Shown in pieces: positions 42,631 to 52,064 of a DNA stretch of 55,706 nucleotides (within the stretch, counting starts at the first letter, position 1; every line of letters starts with the position of its first letter). The translations under genes and the position numbers were made by a program. Source of the stretch: CAYVMN01 sp964452575 (GTDB lineage: Bacteria > Desulfobacterota > DSM-4660 > Desulfatiglandales > Desulfatiglandaceae); assembly GCA_964452575.1 (NCBI GenBank), contig CAYVMN010000003.1, forward strand, positions 1-55,706, in the 5' to 3' direction. Below the pieces are notes generated by a model. It was not told the DNA's origin, made no database searches, and saw nothing but the letters and a program-made list of their open reading frames with translations.

Positions 42631-44328
42631 CTATGACTCCGGCCAGGGGCATTTTCCGTCCCTGATATGGGCCTTGAAGTCGTTTTCAAAGTCTCTTATG
42701 CCGTTGATCACAACGGAAGGTGCACCCCCGCCCAGACCGCATAAGGCGAAATCTCTTATCATCTCTCCCAATTCCGACAGGGTTGCCAGGTCCCAAAAGA
42801 CAGGACGTCCTTCATAGATTCTTGCCATGATTTCTCTCATTTGAAATATGCCCTCACGACATGGGACACACTTTCCGCAGGATTCGTCCACAAAGAATGA
42901 GAGAAGGTGCAGGAGTGTATCCACAAGGCATGAATTCTGATCCAGGACCACAATCACCCCCGATCCAAGCATAGAATCCATGTGTCTCAGCGTATCGGGA
43001 TCCAAAGAGACGTCCAGATTGTCTGCTGGAATAAAATTACCAAATGGGCTTCCGACCTGCACTGCCTTTACCCGGTTTCCTTGAATAGGTCCACCGGCCA
43101 TATTAAAGACCACTTCCTTGAGATTTGTCCCCAGTGGCACCTCATAAAGACCGGGCTGCCTCACCTTGCCCACGACAGAGAGTATCTTGGTGCCCTTTGC
43201 CTTCTCGGTTCCCATACGGGCATACCATTCGCTCCCATTTTCTAGGATGGATGGGATGTTGGATAGGGTTTCCACATTGTTGACTACGGTAGGTCGTCCC
43301 CACAGGCCCCTTTCGATAGGGAAGGGGGGCCGCAATCGAGGGTCGCCCACCTCACCTTCTAGGGAGTCCATGAGCGCTGTTTCTTCGCCACAGACGTATG
43401 AGCCTCCGCCTCTGATGATTTTCAATGTGAAGTTGAAGTCAGATCCAAGGATGTTTCTCCCTAAAAAGCCGTAGCGCTGTGCAATGGCAATAGCCTTATT
43501 GAGGAATTCATAGGTATGGGGATATTCTTCGCGCAGATAGATGAGGCCTTGATGGCTTCCAATGGCATAGCCAGCCAGGACCATACCCTCAAACAATTTG
43601 AACGGATTACCCTCCATCACTGCCCGATCCTTATAGGCGCCGGGGTCCCCTTCATCGGCGTTACATATGATAAATTTTTCTTCTCCGGGGGAATTGCGGG
43701 CCATGTTCCATTTAAGGCCGGTGGAGAACCATGCGCCTCCTCTACCCCTGATCCCGGAGCGGGTTACCACTTCCACGACCTCCTCCGGGCTCTGGTCATA
43801 AAGGGCCTTGTACAATGCATAGTACCCCCCTCTGGCCACATACTCGGCCGGATTAAGCGGATCGATAAGCCCACAATTTCCGAGGACCACCCGAAGCTGG
43901 TCCTTAAAGGGGGGGACCTGTTCATAGTCCGGAATATCATCAAAGGCCCTATTTGGCTTAGTAGGTGAAGGCACCAAGGCTACCTTACAGAGCAATCCCT
44001 CATTCCCGAATTTCTTGTCTCTGGTCTCTCTTATCATCTGCCTTGCCCTGTCAACCGTCATCCGGGTATAAAGGAGAGGGGGGCTATTGGGCAGGGTGAG
44101 GATTGCCATAGGTTCAAGATCACAAAAACCTGAACAACCGGTTTGGCCCAAGGAGAGCTTGATACCAAGGTCCTCTTTTTCCTCGACCATGCCCCTGTAT
44201 ATTTCATCAGCTCCAAGGGCGAGACCGCAAGTGGAGGCGCTTATGGTTATTCTTGGTCTTTTGGGGGAAAGATATCTGATGCCCATATTTTTGAGATTAT
44301 CCAGATCCCAGACATTTTGTACCTTCAT
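42631..44328 (-). CDS. NuoF-like NAD(P)H-binding diaphorase subunit
   Basis: A 565-residue NuoF/HndC-type flavoprotein: FMN/NAD region GIRGRGGAWFSTGLKW and ICNADEGDPGAYKDR, ETALMDSLEGEVGDPRLRPP, and the 4Fe-4S ligands ESCGKCVPCREG plus the fourth Cys in DFALCGLGG. It has an N-terminal extension with 2Fe-2S-type cysteines (TCGLALGA, QTGCSGFCD), like bifurcating hydrogenase/formate dehydrogenase beta subunits, but no C-terminal ferredoxin domain. It links the complex to NAD(H) or NADP(H). Confidence 0.92.
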   Translation of the reverse strand: MKVQNVWDLDNLKNMGIRYLSPKRPRITISASTCGLALGADEIYRGMVEEKEDLGIKLSLGQTGCSGFCDLEPMAILTLPNSPPLLYTRMTVDRARQMIRETRDKKFGNEGLLCKVALVPSPTKPNRAFDDIPDYEQVPPFKDQLRVVLGNCGLIDPLNPAEYVARGGYYALYKALYDQSPEEVVEVVTRSGIRGRGGAWFSTGLKWNMARNSPGEEKFIICNADEGDPGAYKDRAVMEGNPFKLFEGMVLAGYAIGSHQGLIYLREEYPHTYEFLNKAIAIAQRYGFLGRNILGSDFNFTLKIIRGGGSYVCGEETALMDSLEGEVGDPRLRPPFPIERGLWGRPTVVNNVETLSNIPSILENGSEWYARMGTEKAKGTKILSVVGKVRQPGLYEVPLGTNLKEVVFNMAGGPIQGNRVKAVQVGSPFGNFIPADNLDVSLDPDTLRHMDSMLGSGVIVVLDQNSCLVDTLLHLLSFFVDESCGKCVPCREGIFQMREIMARIYEGRPVFWDLATLSELGEMIRDFALCGLGGGAPSVVINGIRDFENDFKAHIRDGKCPWPES

Positions 44329-44399
44329 TGTTGGTTCCCCATTTTTTTTCGATCAGATTTTCCTGGCCTGAGTGGCCCTTGTCTCCCCCTCCAGGCTTC

Positions 44400-44864
44400 T
44401 TACAACCCAACGTGTTGCCTTTCCCGGAGGATCGTAAGGATTTTTTCCTTAGTTAGTTCGGGGTAGATTTTGTCGTCAAAAGAGACATTGGGGCCGATAG
44501 CGCAGAGACCAAGACACTGCACCTTTTCCAGACTGTATCTTCCGTCTAGTGAGGTCTCCCCGATGTTGCTTTTAAAGTGGTCTCTCAAGGCCTTGATAAC
44601 TTCTTCCGATCCATTGATGTGGCAGGTGATGCCATCACAAACCCTGATTTCGGTTTCCCCCTTTTTGCTGGTGGTATAGGCACCGTAGAATGTGGCTAAA
44701 CCGTAGACATTGGCAAATGGGACCTTCAATAGTCTGGCAACATACCTGAGTGACTCCATTTCGATCTGTTTATCCTCTTTTTGCAATGCATGAAGAAGTG
44801 CCAGTATGGCGGCTTTCTCATTTCTGTGTTGACTCACGATCATTTCTATTTTTTCTCTTTCCAT
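44400..44864 (-). CDS. NuoE-like 2Fe-2S subunit
   Basis: A 154-residue thioredoxin-fold subunit with the four ligands in VCDGITCHINGSEEV (C-x4-C) and QCLGLCAIGPNV (C-x3-C). It pairs with the NuoF-like protein. It starts MEREKIEMIVSQHRNEKAA. Confidence 0.92.
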   Translation of the reverse strand: MEREKIEMIVSQHRNEKAAILALLHALQKEDKQIEMESLRYVARLLKVPFANVYGLATFYGAYTTSKKGETEIRVCDGITCHINGSEEVIKALRDHFKSNIGETSLDGRYSLEKVQCLGLCAIGPNVSFDDKIYPELTKEKILTILRERQHVGL

Positions 44865-44974
44865 TTGGGGGCCTCTCCTAATCTACAGCACTTCAAATCT
44901 GAAAAAGTCAGGGGTGCCTGTGGGCTTATGCAGTGGCGGCCTGCCTTTTGTCCCCTCCAGGTCGCCTCAGGGAT

Positions 44975-47125
44975 TCAATAATGAGGAAATAGTTTGCCAA
45001 AATTCGCTGCCCCGGCCTTTCTGGCACAGCCAGGGCAGAGGTTGGGTTGATAAATCATTTCTTGCTGAGAACCTGCCCTTTCGCGGATGTAACCGAGATG
45101 TTTTTCCGGCACAAAAGGAATGCCGCACGAGTCACAGGGAACCAGCTTGTGACGGCTCATCTCCGCGCCACACATAACTATCCTTCTCTCGCCGTTCTTT
45201 TCTTCTGCGGTTATGGCATCCGTGGGACAATTGATTGCGCATGAGCCGCACCCGATACACAGTGCGGCCGGGCGAAGAAGGTCGGTGTCATCTGTCGCGT
45301 TCTCAGTTACATAGGAGAGATGAATGGCCTCTACCTGCATCTGATCCCGACATATCTCAATACAACGGCCGCAACTGATACATATGTCGCAACGCAGACA
45401 CCTCTTGGACTCCCTGGAGGCGTCTTCCTCGGGAAGACAGAGTTCTACCTCTTCGAAATTGCCTTGTCTATCTTTGATATCAATGCGTGGCATGGCTGGT
45501 CGAGCCGGTAGGGATCTCTCTTGCGCGAGGACCTCCACAACCGGGACCCCCTTTCGTCTGGCTGGCAAGAGACCATATTCCGAATGGGGTAACCCTCTCA
45601 GATAGCGATGGATAGCTTGAGAGGCCTTCTTCCCGGATGCCACTGCCTCCACCACAGTGGCTGGCCCGGTTACCACATCCCCTCCTGCAAAGACTCCGGG
45701 AACAGGGGTCTCCATGGTTTCAGGGTCAACGACGACGAGCTGTTCCCTGGAGAATTCCAATCCTTTTATATTCACAAGGGGAACGATATCCACTTTCTGG
45801 CCTATAGCGGGGATGATGGTATCGGCGGGAATGATATATTCTGAGCCCTCAACGGGGATTGGCCGTCTGCGACCGCTGGAGTCGGGATCGCTCAAACTGT
45901 TTCTGATACACTCAAGACCGGTCAGTTTTCCATTCTGGCCCATGACACGGACAGGAGACGACAGAAAAGTGAACCTGGCGCCCTCCTCTTCAGCGGCCTC
46001 GACCTCTTCCTTGATGGCAGGCATCTCCTGCCTTGATCGCCGGTAGACCAGGTGCACCTCATCGAGACCCAACCGTAATGCAGTACGCACACAATCAATA
46101 GCAACATTTCCCCCGCCTATGATGATCAGCCTTTTCCCAACCATGGACTTGCGGAGATACTCGTAACGCAAGAAGGCGAGACAGTCTATGATATTGGGAT
46201 TGGCCTCTGCCCCTTCAATCGGAATAGGGAGACAGGACCAGGCCCCGACCCCGAGAAAGATCGCCTCAAAGCCTTGGCGTTTCAGGCTATCAACCGTAAT
46301 ATCCTTATCAAGGGTGACATTTGTCCGGATCTCGACCCCAACGGCCTTGATATAGTCTATCTCCATCTGCAGGATATGTCTGGGCAACCTGTAGGTGGGA
46401 ATACCCCATCGCAGCATGCCGCCCGGTTCGGGCAGGGACTCAAAGATTATGGGCCTGTAACCCATTCTTGCCAGGAAATACCCGGTGGAAAGCCCTGCCG
46501 GACCACTCCCGATGATGGCGATCTTCTCCGTGAACCGATGAGGCGTCGGAGCGGGATGCCCAGCGTCTTTCTCATAGGTCCTATCAAAGGCAACTCGCTT
46601 GAGTTGGCAGATAGCAATAGGCTCATCCACTTCACTTCTCCGGCAGGCCTTTTCACAGGGGTGGATGCAGATCCTGCCCAGTGTCCCTGGGAACGGGAGA
46701 TCCTCTCGCAAGACTTCCAGCGCCTCTTTATGACGACCCATACCCACAAGCGCGACATAACTTGGTACGTCAACACCCGCGGGACAGGCCAATTGACATG
46801 GGGCAGGAGAGAGTATGGTGCATTCCCCTGACGGGCAATAGTGGACATCTGTATGACTGAAAAATATGTCCCTATATTCTTCCAGAACGGAAGAGACCAT
46901 CCGTCCAGTTTCAATACAAAATCTATCATCCCCGTAATCGGAAAGCATCCCTGCAAGCCGCTCAATGGTCTGGATATGGCCGGATCTTCCCCTTCCGGAA
47001 CGAATGTCATTGACGAGTCCCAATATGTTCTCTGTTATTTCCTTGCTTCTGGGTTCTGCGATTTGGGCAGAGGAGAGGTTCCGTGACAGATCCTCAGTGA
47101 GTTTTTTTACAGGGCAAAGATCCAT
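44975..47125 (-). CDS. GltD/NfnB-like FAD oxidoreductase with added ferredoxin domains
   Basis: A 716-residue flavoprotein. An N-terminal helical part (1-115) is followed by the Fer4_20 domain (PAPCQLACPAGVDVPSYV ... GRICIHPCEKACRRS), the FAD site IIGSGPAGLSTGYFL, the NAD(P) site IIGGGNVAIDCVRTAL, then a C-terminal pair of 4Fe-4S clusters (CDICISCGRCIEICRD, CIGCGSCAINCPTD) and a zinc-ribbon-like tail with paired Cys (VPCDSCGIPF, LCPGCARKAG). Such proteins split or merge electrons between ferredoxin and pyridine nucleotides. Same strand as NuoE-like gene 110 bases downstream; a palindromic element separates it from the upstream FdhB-like gene. Confidence 0.92.
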   Translation of the reverse strand: MDLCPVKKLTEDLSRNLSSAQIAEPRSKEITENILGLVNDIRSGRGRSGHIQTIERLAGMLSDYGDDRFCIETGRMVSSVLEEYRDIFFSHTDVHYCPSGECTILSPAPCQLACPAGVDVPSYVALVGMGRHKEALEVLREDLPFPGTLGRICIHPCEKACRRSEVDEPIAICQLKRVAFDRTYEKDAGHPAPTPHRFTEKIAIIGSGPAGLSTGYFLARMGYRPIIFESLPEPGGMLRWGIPTYRLPRHILQMEIDYIKAVGVEIRTNVTLDKDITVDSLKRQGFEAIFLGVGAWSCLPIPIEGAEANPNIIDCLAFLRYEYLRKSMVGKRLIIIGGGNVAIDCVRTALRLGLDEVHLVYRRSRQEMPAIKEEVEAAEEEGARFTFLSSPVRVMGQNGKLTGLECIRNSLSDPDSSGRRRPIPVEGSEYIIPADTIIPAIGQKVDIVPLVNIKGLEFSREQLVVVDPETMETPVPGVFAGGDVVTGPATVVEAVASGKKASQAIHRYLRGLPHSEYGLLPARRKGVPVVEVLAQERSLPARPAMPRIDIKDRQGNFEEVELCLPEEDASRESKRCLRCDICISCGRCIEICRDQMQVEAIHLSYVTENATDDTDLLRPAALCIGCGSCAINCPTDAITAEEKNGERRIVMCGAEMSRHKLVPCDSCGIPFVPEKHLGYIRERAGSQQEMIYQPNLCPGCARKAGAANFGKLFPHY

Positions 47126-47164
47126 GGGTTATGATCTCTGAACTCTCAATACGATTAATAGGAT

Positions 47165-47471
47165 ATTCGTAATACTTTAGCGTTTTGAAAACAGTGAGGA
47201 GTAAGATGACGGACCGTGAGGGTCTTTTTTCCAAAGGACGTAATCCAAATTCTTTACAGCCTCTGGTACGCCCCCTTACCTCTAAATACAGTCTCTGCCA
47301 GGCAGGGGAGAGGGCTCTTCATAGGGACATCCTCTTATGGGGCTGTTCGGTAACGAGGTTCAAGACCTCACTGCCGTTCTTTGAAATGATGCCGTCCTTT
47401 ACGTCCTTTGGAAAAAAGACCCTCGCGGTCCTCTGTCTTTCTTTCAAAACGCTAAAGGGTTACGCATATTC
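47165..47471. mobile_element. palindromic MITE-like element with long inverted repeats
   Basis: The outer arms CTTTAGCGTTTTGAAA 47175-47190 and TTTCAAAACGCTAAAG 47442-47457 are perfectly complementary, and similarity continues outward to about 47165 and 47471. An inner 32-bp arm at 47212-47243 is complementary to 47399-47430 with one mismatch. The element has no transposase. It lies inside the redox operon between the FdhB-like and GltD-like genes. Its transcript would fold into a long hairpin. Confidence 0.75.
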
Positions 47472-47529
47472 AAAGGATGTGAGGTGTTGAAACATCCGCG
47501 TATGTGTAGACGGGTCCTGGTCTCATATC

Positions 47530-48033
47530 TTACCAAAGCTCCGCAATGGTTTTGGCGTATCGGTCCCTGATCAGCTTGGTCTTGATCGAAGGCTTCCCGA
47601 AGTGGAGACACTTGGTTATGCACTTCGCCACACAAGCGGGTTCCAATCCCTGATCTATCCTATCCATGCAGTAGTCACATTTGACCGCTTTTTCTGTTTC
47701 AGGATTCCACTGAGGCGTGCCCCAGGGGCAGGCTGTGATACAGCTCTTGCAGCCAATACAGAGGGATTCCTCCACAAAGACAATGCCGTCCTTTGCCCTC
47801 TTTTGCATGGCGCCCGTCGGACAGGCCCTGACACACCATGGGTCTGCGCAATGAAAGCAAGGCATAAAAATATTGGCCATACGAGGCAGCTTATTCACCA
47901 GTTTTGGCCCAACAGGTATGACCTGGCAAAACCGGGGGCCGCTCGGCAGATTGTTCTTTGTCTTGCAATGGGATTCACAGCTAAAGCACCCGATGCAGCG
48001 TTTCACATCCTGATAAATATAGTATTCGCTCAT
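47530..48033 (-). CDS. 4Fe-4S dicluster electron-transfer subunit (FdhB/HybA-like)
   Basis: A 167-residue ferredoxin-like subunit with four clusters: CIGCFSCESHCKTKN, CFHCADPWCVRACPTGAM, CIGCKSCITACPWGTP, and KCDYCMDRIDQGLEPACVAKC. It carries electrons from the molybdopterin subunit encoded 24 bases upstream. No Tat signal, so the complex is probably cytoplasmic. Confidence 0.93.
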   Translation of the reverse strand: MSEYYIYQDVKRCIGCFSCESHCKTKNNLPSGPRFCQVIPVGPKLVNKLPRMANIFMPCFHCADPWCVRACPTGAMQKRAKDGIVFVEESLCIGCKSCITACPWGTPQWNPETEKAVKCDYCMDRIDQGLEPACVAKCITKCLHFGKPSIKTKLIRDRYAKTIAELW

Positions 48034-48057
48034 TGCCGTCCCTCCAAATGTTTTCGG

Positions 48058-50154
48058 TCAAATGGCTTTCCGAACCCTGACGAAGCACTCAAGAAGGGCG
48101 TTCGCCCCCCCCACCGGATCGTAGACATTCAATAAGCCTGTTTCAAAGCGGTAATCACCGAGGCCTTTATTGTACCCTCGGGTCTGCCAAGGCACCTTTC
48201 TACCGAAACCATGGACCATGAAAACCGCCTCCGGATGGATAAATTCGGTCACGTAAGCGGAAATGGTTCCCGAATGAGTCCCGTCTGAAGAAGTGACTTC
48301 CACGCGGTCACCGTTTGATATGCCCAGTTTCTTGGCCTCTTGTGCGTTTATCCAGAGGGTGTTTTCCGGCATGATCTCGTTCAGAACAGGATTGTTCAGC
48401 GTCCGTCCATGGGTATGGACCGGACTGCGACCAAAGGCCAGACGAAATAACCCCTTTTCCGGTTTTTTGGGACTTTCGTAAACCTTAAAGGATGGTATCT
48501 GGTTTTCCTCAAGTAGACTGGATACAAATTCGATCTTTTTGGACGGGGTCTTGAATTTGAGACCTTTCATCCGGTCCCACCATACCGGCTTATCTACCAG
48601 GGAAACGACCCCTTTTTTCTCGAAGTCTGCCACTTTGATTCCTGTTCCCTCCAACTGCCATTCCCAGAATTCCTCTATGTCATTGAACTTAAAGTACTGA
48701 CCCACCCCCAACCGTTCTGCCAGTGATTTGAAAATCCACCAGTCCGGTTTGGCCTCATTTCGCGGTTTGATAGCCTGTTTGCGCCGATCAAAGTTGGGTT
48801 TTAGCCCTTTTCCGGTCCTGAGGACACTAGATTTCTCGAGATAGGTTGCAGAGGGGAGAAGGACATCCGCATACCAGCCTGTCTCACTATAATTGCTGTC
48901 GATGGCCACGATGAGGTCCAACTGACCCAGGGCCTTCTTCTGTTCTTCTGGGTCTGGGAGAGAAAGGAGAGGATCGTGCCTGAAGACAAAATAGGCCTTT
49001 ACCGGGTAGGGATCCCCGGAAAGAATGGCAGGGTAGAGCAGATGAAGAAGCCCGGGACCTGACTCAAAGTGCTTGTATTTCCATCCGCAACCATCAACGC
49101 GTTTGTCCTTTGGTTTGGGAATGGTGTCAAGGAGTGCATTCACGTTTTTTGCGCCTACATCCCCCGGCCCCTTCTGAAAGAAAAGGCCGCCCGGGGCCTC
49201 GATGCTGCCCATGAGAACATTGAGGATATAAGCCGTCCTGCAGCTGTAAAAGGAATCCAGATACCGGGCCATCATCCAACCGGGATGAAATATGACAGAA
49301 GGTTTATCTTCGCCAACTTCATGGGCGAATTCTATGATTTCCTGGACCGGGACACCGGTCTCTTGGGATGCCCATTCGGGAGTGTAGTCGATTACAAAGG
49401 ATTCTAATTCCTCAAACCCGTCCACCCATTTACCAACGAACTCCGCGTCATAGAGATTGTCACGGATGACCGTGTGAATTATGGCCAAGTTCAGGGCATA
49501 ATCTGTCCCCGGTCGGACCATCCAGAAACGGGTCGCCTTCATGGCGGTGCCGCTCGCACGCACATCGATGTACGTGATCTTGCCTCCACGGTCGAGAAGC
49601 TCCATGATGGTGTTGGCGGCCTTTACCCTCAAGGATTCGAATACGTTTCGGCCGTAAAGGATGAGATGTTTGCACTGTTTATAATCGTAATTGAAGGTCT
49701 TGCGCCCGGATCCAAAGAGTGAGATTGCTGCATGCTGAACATTCCTGGCGCAGGTGCAGTCATGGTTGAAGTAGTTTGGGGAGCCAATGGCCCTCAAGAA
49801 GCTGCGATGGATATCTCTGAAAGGTCCACCGCGGTCGCTCAATGCGACGGCCTTTCCGCCATATTTTTCAATAATGCCCTTCAGGCTATCAGCGATATAA
49901 CCCAACGCTTCGTCCCATGAGGCCCTTTCCCAGTCTCCTTCTCCTCGCTTGCCTTTGCGGATCATGGGGTACTGAGGCCTTTCATAGTCATATTCCATGG
50001 CTATGCCGGCAGAGCCCTTGGCACAGAGCCTCCCTGCCATAGCAGGGTCGTTTGGGTTTCCCTCAATCCATTTGACGAGCCCATCCTCCACCTCGACTCG
50101 GATGGGACATCTGACATTGCACATCCCGCATATGCTGAAAACAGATTCTTTCAT
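48058..50154 (-). CDS. molybdopterin oxidoreductase (DMSO-reductase superfamily catalytic subunit)
   Basis: A 698-residue Mo/W-bis-MGD enzyme. N-terminal 4Fe-4S: ICGMCNVRCPIRVEVEDG ... GRLCAKG. The Mo-ligand region reads FNHDCTCARNVQHA, so the ligand is Cys, not selenocysteine (no in-frame TGA). C-terminal MopB domain: WINAQEAKKLGISNGDRVEV. There is no Tat signal peptide. Formate dehydrogenase, aldehyde or other substrates are possible; family reading alone does not decide. First gene of the redox operon, with a sigma-70-like promoter at 50188-50216. Confidence 0.9.
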   Translation of the reverse strand: MKESVFSICGMCNVRCPIRVEVEDGLVKWIEGNPNDPAMAGRLCAKGSAGIAMEYDYERPQYPMIRKGKRGEGDWERASWDEALGYIADSLKGIIEKYGGKAVALSDRGGPFRDIHRSFLRAIGSPNYFNHDCTCARNVQHAAISLFGSGRKTFNYDYKQCKHLILYGRNVFESLRVKAANTIMELLDRGGKITYIDVRASGTAMKATRFWMVRPGTDYALNLAIIHTVIRDNLYDAEFVGKWVDGFEELESFVIDYTPEWASQETGVPVQEIIEFAHEVGEDKPSVIFHPGWMMARYLDSFYSCRTAYILNVLMGSIEAPGGLFFQKGPGDVGAKNVNALLDTIPKPKDKRVDGCGWKYKHFESGPGLLHLLYPAILSGDPYPVKAYFVFRHDPLLSLPDPEEQKKALGQLDLIVAIDSNYSETGWYADVLLPSATYLEKSSVLRTGKGLKPNFDRRKQAIKPRNEAKPDWWIFKSLAERLGVGQYFKFNDIEEFWEWQLEGTGIKVADFEKKGVVSLVDKPVWWDRMKGLKFKTPSKKIEFVSSLLEENQIPSFKVYESPKKPEKGLFRLAFGRSPVHTHGRTLNNPVLNEIMPENTLWINAQEAKKLGISNGDRVEVTSSDGTHSGTISAYVTEFIHPEAVFMVHGFGRKVPWQTRGYNKGLGDYRFETGLLNVYDPVGGANALLECFVRVRKAI

Positions 50155-50187
50155 ATGTCTCCCCCTTTTTCAGAAGATTTGCCCGGG

Positions 50188-50216
50188 AGCATAGCAAAGA
50201 AAATAATAAAATTCAA
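50188..50216 (-). promoter_or_regulatory. sigma-70-type promoter for the redox operon
   Basis: On the minus strand TTGAAT (50216-50211) and TATGCT (50193-50188) are separated by exactly 17 bases, 34 bases before the ATG 50154. Confidence 0.6.
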
Positions 50217-50401
50217 CCCTTCAATCAGGGGGGCATTTTACAGATTGTAAGATTGCCTGACGTCATTGATATCAAGAGACGAGGAAAGGCATAAGAGGAG
50301 CTCAGTATTATTTTCACATTTTCAATAGGTTTCGCCAACTTCGAAGGATCTCTTGGTTTTGGCCCAGGAGTTGCGTTCATGGCAGTATAAGGAGGAGAGC
50401 C

Positions 50402-50632
50402 ATGAAAGCAGCCATCATCTTTACAGGGGGAGGCCCGGTACTTTTTCTGACTTCTTACAGCTCCTTAGACCACCCTGGGTTTATAGAGAAGCTGGAGGGA
50501 AGAGGGATCAAGAAGTTCATTGCATATGAAATCGACATAGAGAAGGTTAGGCCTAAGTATAGGACTCACTTCGAGGTCGTGATGAATGATGTTAAGGAGA
50601 CAGCCGACTTGAGGTTTCTTTCCTTTTCTTGA
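50402..50632 (+). CDS. small protein of unknown function
   Basis: A 76-residue protein beginning MKAAIIFTGGGPVLFLTSYS after AAGGAGGAG, so it is likely translated. It is rich in I, V and K and ends with DLRFLSFS. It reminds me of short conserved hypothetical proteins of Desulfobacterota, but I cannot name a family. Its 3' end overlaps the convergent enolase-superfamily gene by 41 bases. Confidence 0.65.
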   Translation: MKAAIIFTGGGPVLFLTSYSSLDHPGFIEKLEGRGIKKFIAYEIDIEKVRPKYRTHFEVVMNDVKETADLRFLSFS

Positions 50633-51833
50633 GATCTAGGGCAACCTTGAGACCTTTTTCCCTTATGATCTTTAACTTGAGTTTGGTTTCGGTCATTTTG
50701 AAGAATCTCTTCCCGTATCTCCTCAACAGGGCCTTCTCGATCTCAAATCCAAGGCCGGGCCGCGTGAACGGCTTAAGGGTCGCCCGAAAATCGGGTATAA
50801 TTGGTTCGATGATTCCCTCCCTTAGTTCCGGTACCCACGAGGGTTCCTCCAGGGGGTATTCAAGTGGAAGGTTCCCCCTCTTGTCCGCCAGGGCCATGTT
50901 CCAGTTGACATAAAAACCTATCCCATTTGTCCAGGTATGCGGGGAGAATCCCCTGTCTTTCTCGTGGCAGGTGTCTATAATCTTCTTTACCTGAGCAATG
51001 CCGCCAGCAAAAGTCGCATCCGGTTGGTATATATCAAAGCAGTCCTTTTCGAACATGATCTTGATCTCATCCCAGCCATAATTCAGCTCGGCCCCGGATA
51101 TCTTTACCTCTGCCACCCTTTTTAGGGCCGCATTGCCATCATAGTCCCTGGAGTCCAGCGGTTCTTCGATCCAGTCGATGGCATTGGTCTTGCATGCCTT
51201 TGCGAAATCAATCGCCCGCTGGAGGTCCCAGGGCGGGATCTTGTCAACGATGCTGACGAGCCATCCCTGGTTTGCGTCAACCCCCAGGGAAAGACCTTCG
51301 CCCACACCTTTTCTGATCACCTCAATGTGTCTGATATCTTCCTTCAGATCCCTGTTCCTGACCCTCAGTTTTACCGTCTTGAATCCCCTGTCCATCAATG
51401 CATGCAACTCATCAACCCTCTTTTCAGGGTCATGCATTTCCCCGGTGGAACAGTAGACCTCGATTGGTCTCGCCTTTCCACCCAGCAACTCATAGACGGG
51501 CCTTCCCTGGTTCTTTCCGATGATATCCCAGCACGCGGGCTCGATCCAGAAGTTCCTCCATCCCAGGAATCCAGCCTGTTTCAAGAGGCCCTGGATCCCT
51601 TCGATATCAGTTGGATCGGCACCTATGAGATATCCCCCGATTAGGTCACCTAATCCCTGTCTCTCACTTCCCATGGCAGCCCCGGCAGAGTATCCCTCGA
51701 TCCCGTCGTCAGTTACGAGCTTGATCAGGGTAAACCTGTTGTGCGTTTGAGGATAGCCGGGGATCCATGTGGGCCAGAAAATGTGCTGCAAAGGTATAGA
51801 GACATGGTATAATTCAATTGTCGAGATCTTCAT
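50592..51833 (-). CDS. enolase-superfamily protein (mandelate racemase/muconate lactonizing enzyme type)
   Basis: A 413-residue protein. The barrel has FKTVKLRVR (K-x-R base), LSLGVDANQGW (first metal Asp), IDWIEEPLD (second, Glu), VKISGAELN (third metal Glu) and FSPHTWTNG (His of the second base). Typical reactions are proton abstraction alpha to a carboxylate: racemisation, sugar-acid dehydration or lactonisation. Substrate is not apparent. C-terminal 40 residues are a highly charged tail. Start ATG 51833. Confidence 0.87.
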   Translation of the reverse strand: MKISTIELYHVSIPLQHIFWPTWIPGYPQTHNRFTLIKLVTDDGIEGYSAGAAMGSERQGLGDLIGGYLIGADPTDIEGIQGLLKQAGFLGWRNFWIEPACWDIIGKNQGRPVYELLGGKARPIEVYCSTGEMHDPEKRVDELHALMDRGFKTVKLRVRNRDLKEDIRHIEVIRKGVGEGLSLGVDANQGWLVSIVDKIPPWDLQRAIDFAKACKTNAIDWIEEPLDSRDYDGNAALKRVAEVKISGAELNYGWDEIKIMFEKDCFDIYQPDATFAGGIAQVKKIIDTCHEKDRGFSPHTWTNGIGFYVNWNMALADKRGNLPLEYPLEEPSWVPELREGIIEPIIPDFRATLKPFTRPGLGFEIEKALLRRYGKRFFKMTETKLKLKIIREKGLKVALDLKKRKETSSRLSP

Positions 51834-51941
51834 TTCTCGCCTCCCTTAAGCCCAGCTTCTTGAACAGCGGATCTATTCTTGATGCCTCCTTAATAACATT
51901 TTTACACGCCAGAACCATTTGATCAAGCCAGAACCACCGAA

Positions 51942-51983
51942 GACCTCTGAACCCTGAACCTCTGAACCCTGAACCCTAGAACC
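51942..51983. repeat. short tandem repeat of CCTCTGAACCCTGAA type
   Basis: Two to three imperfect copies of CCTCTGAACCCTGAACC-like units lie between the enolase-superfamily gene and the MDR gene. Similar low-complexity runs (a TTCAAAGGTCCAAAGTTCAA stretch) occur near 15716. Function unknown, possibly slippage. Confidence 0.65.
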
Positions 51984-52064
51984 TCTTTGTGTATTTTATT
52001 GTTTGCATTTCTCGTTGGGCAGCCTCTAAAATAAGGGGACACGGAATCAAAGGAGGAAGGGTTC

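Noticed and set aside
47185..47490. 101-residue plus-strand ORF
   Set aside because: It lies in the palindromic element and has no RBS or homology; an artefact of the inverted repeats.
49600..49800. Selenocysteine in the molybdopterin oxidoreductase
   Set aside because: The frame has no TGA; the Mo-ligand position reads as Cys in HDCTCARN.
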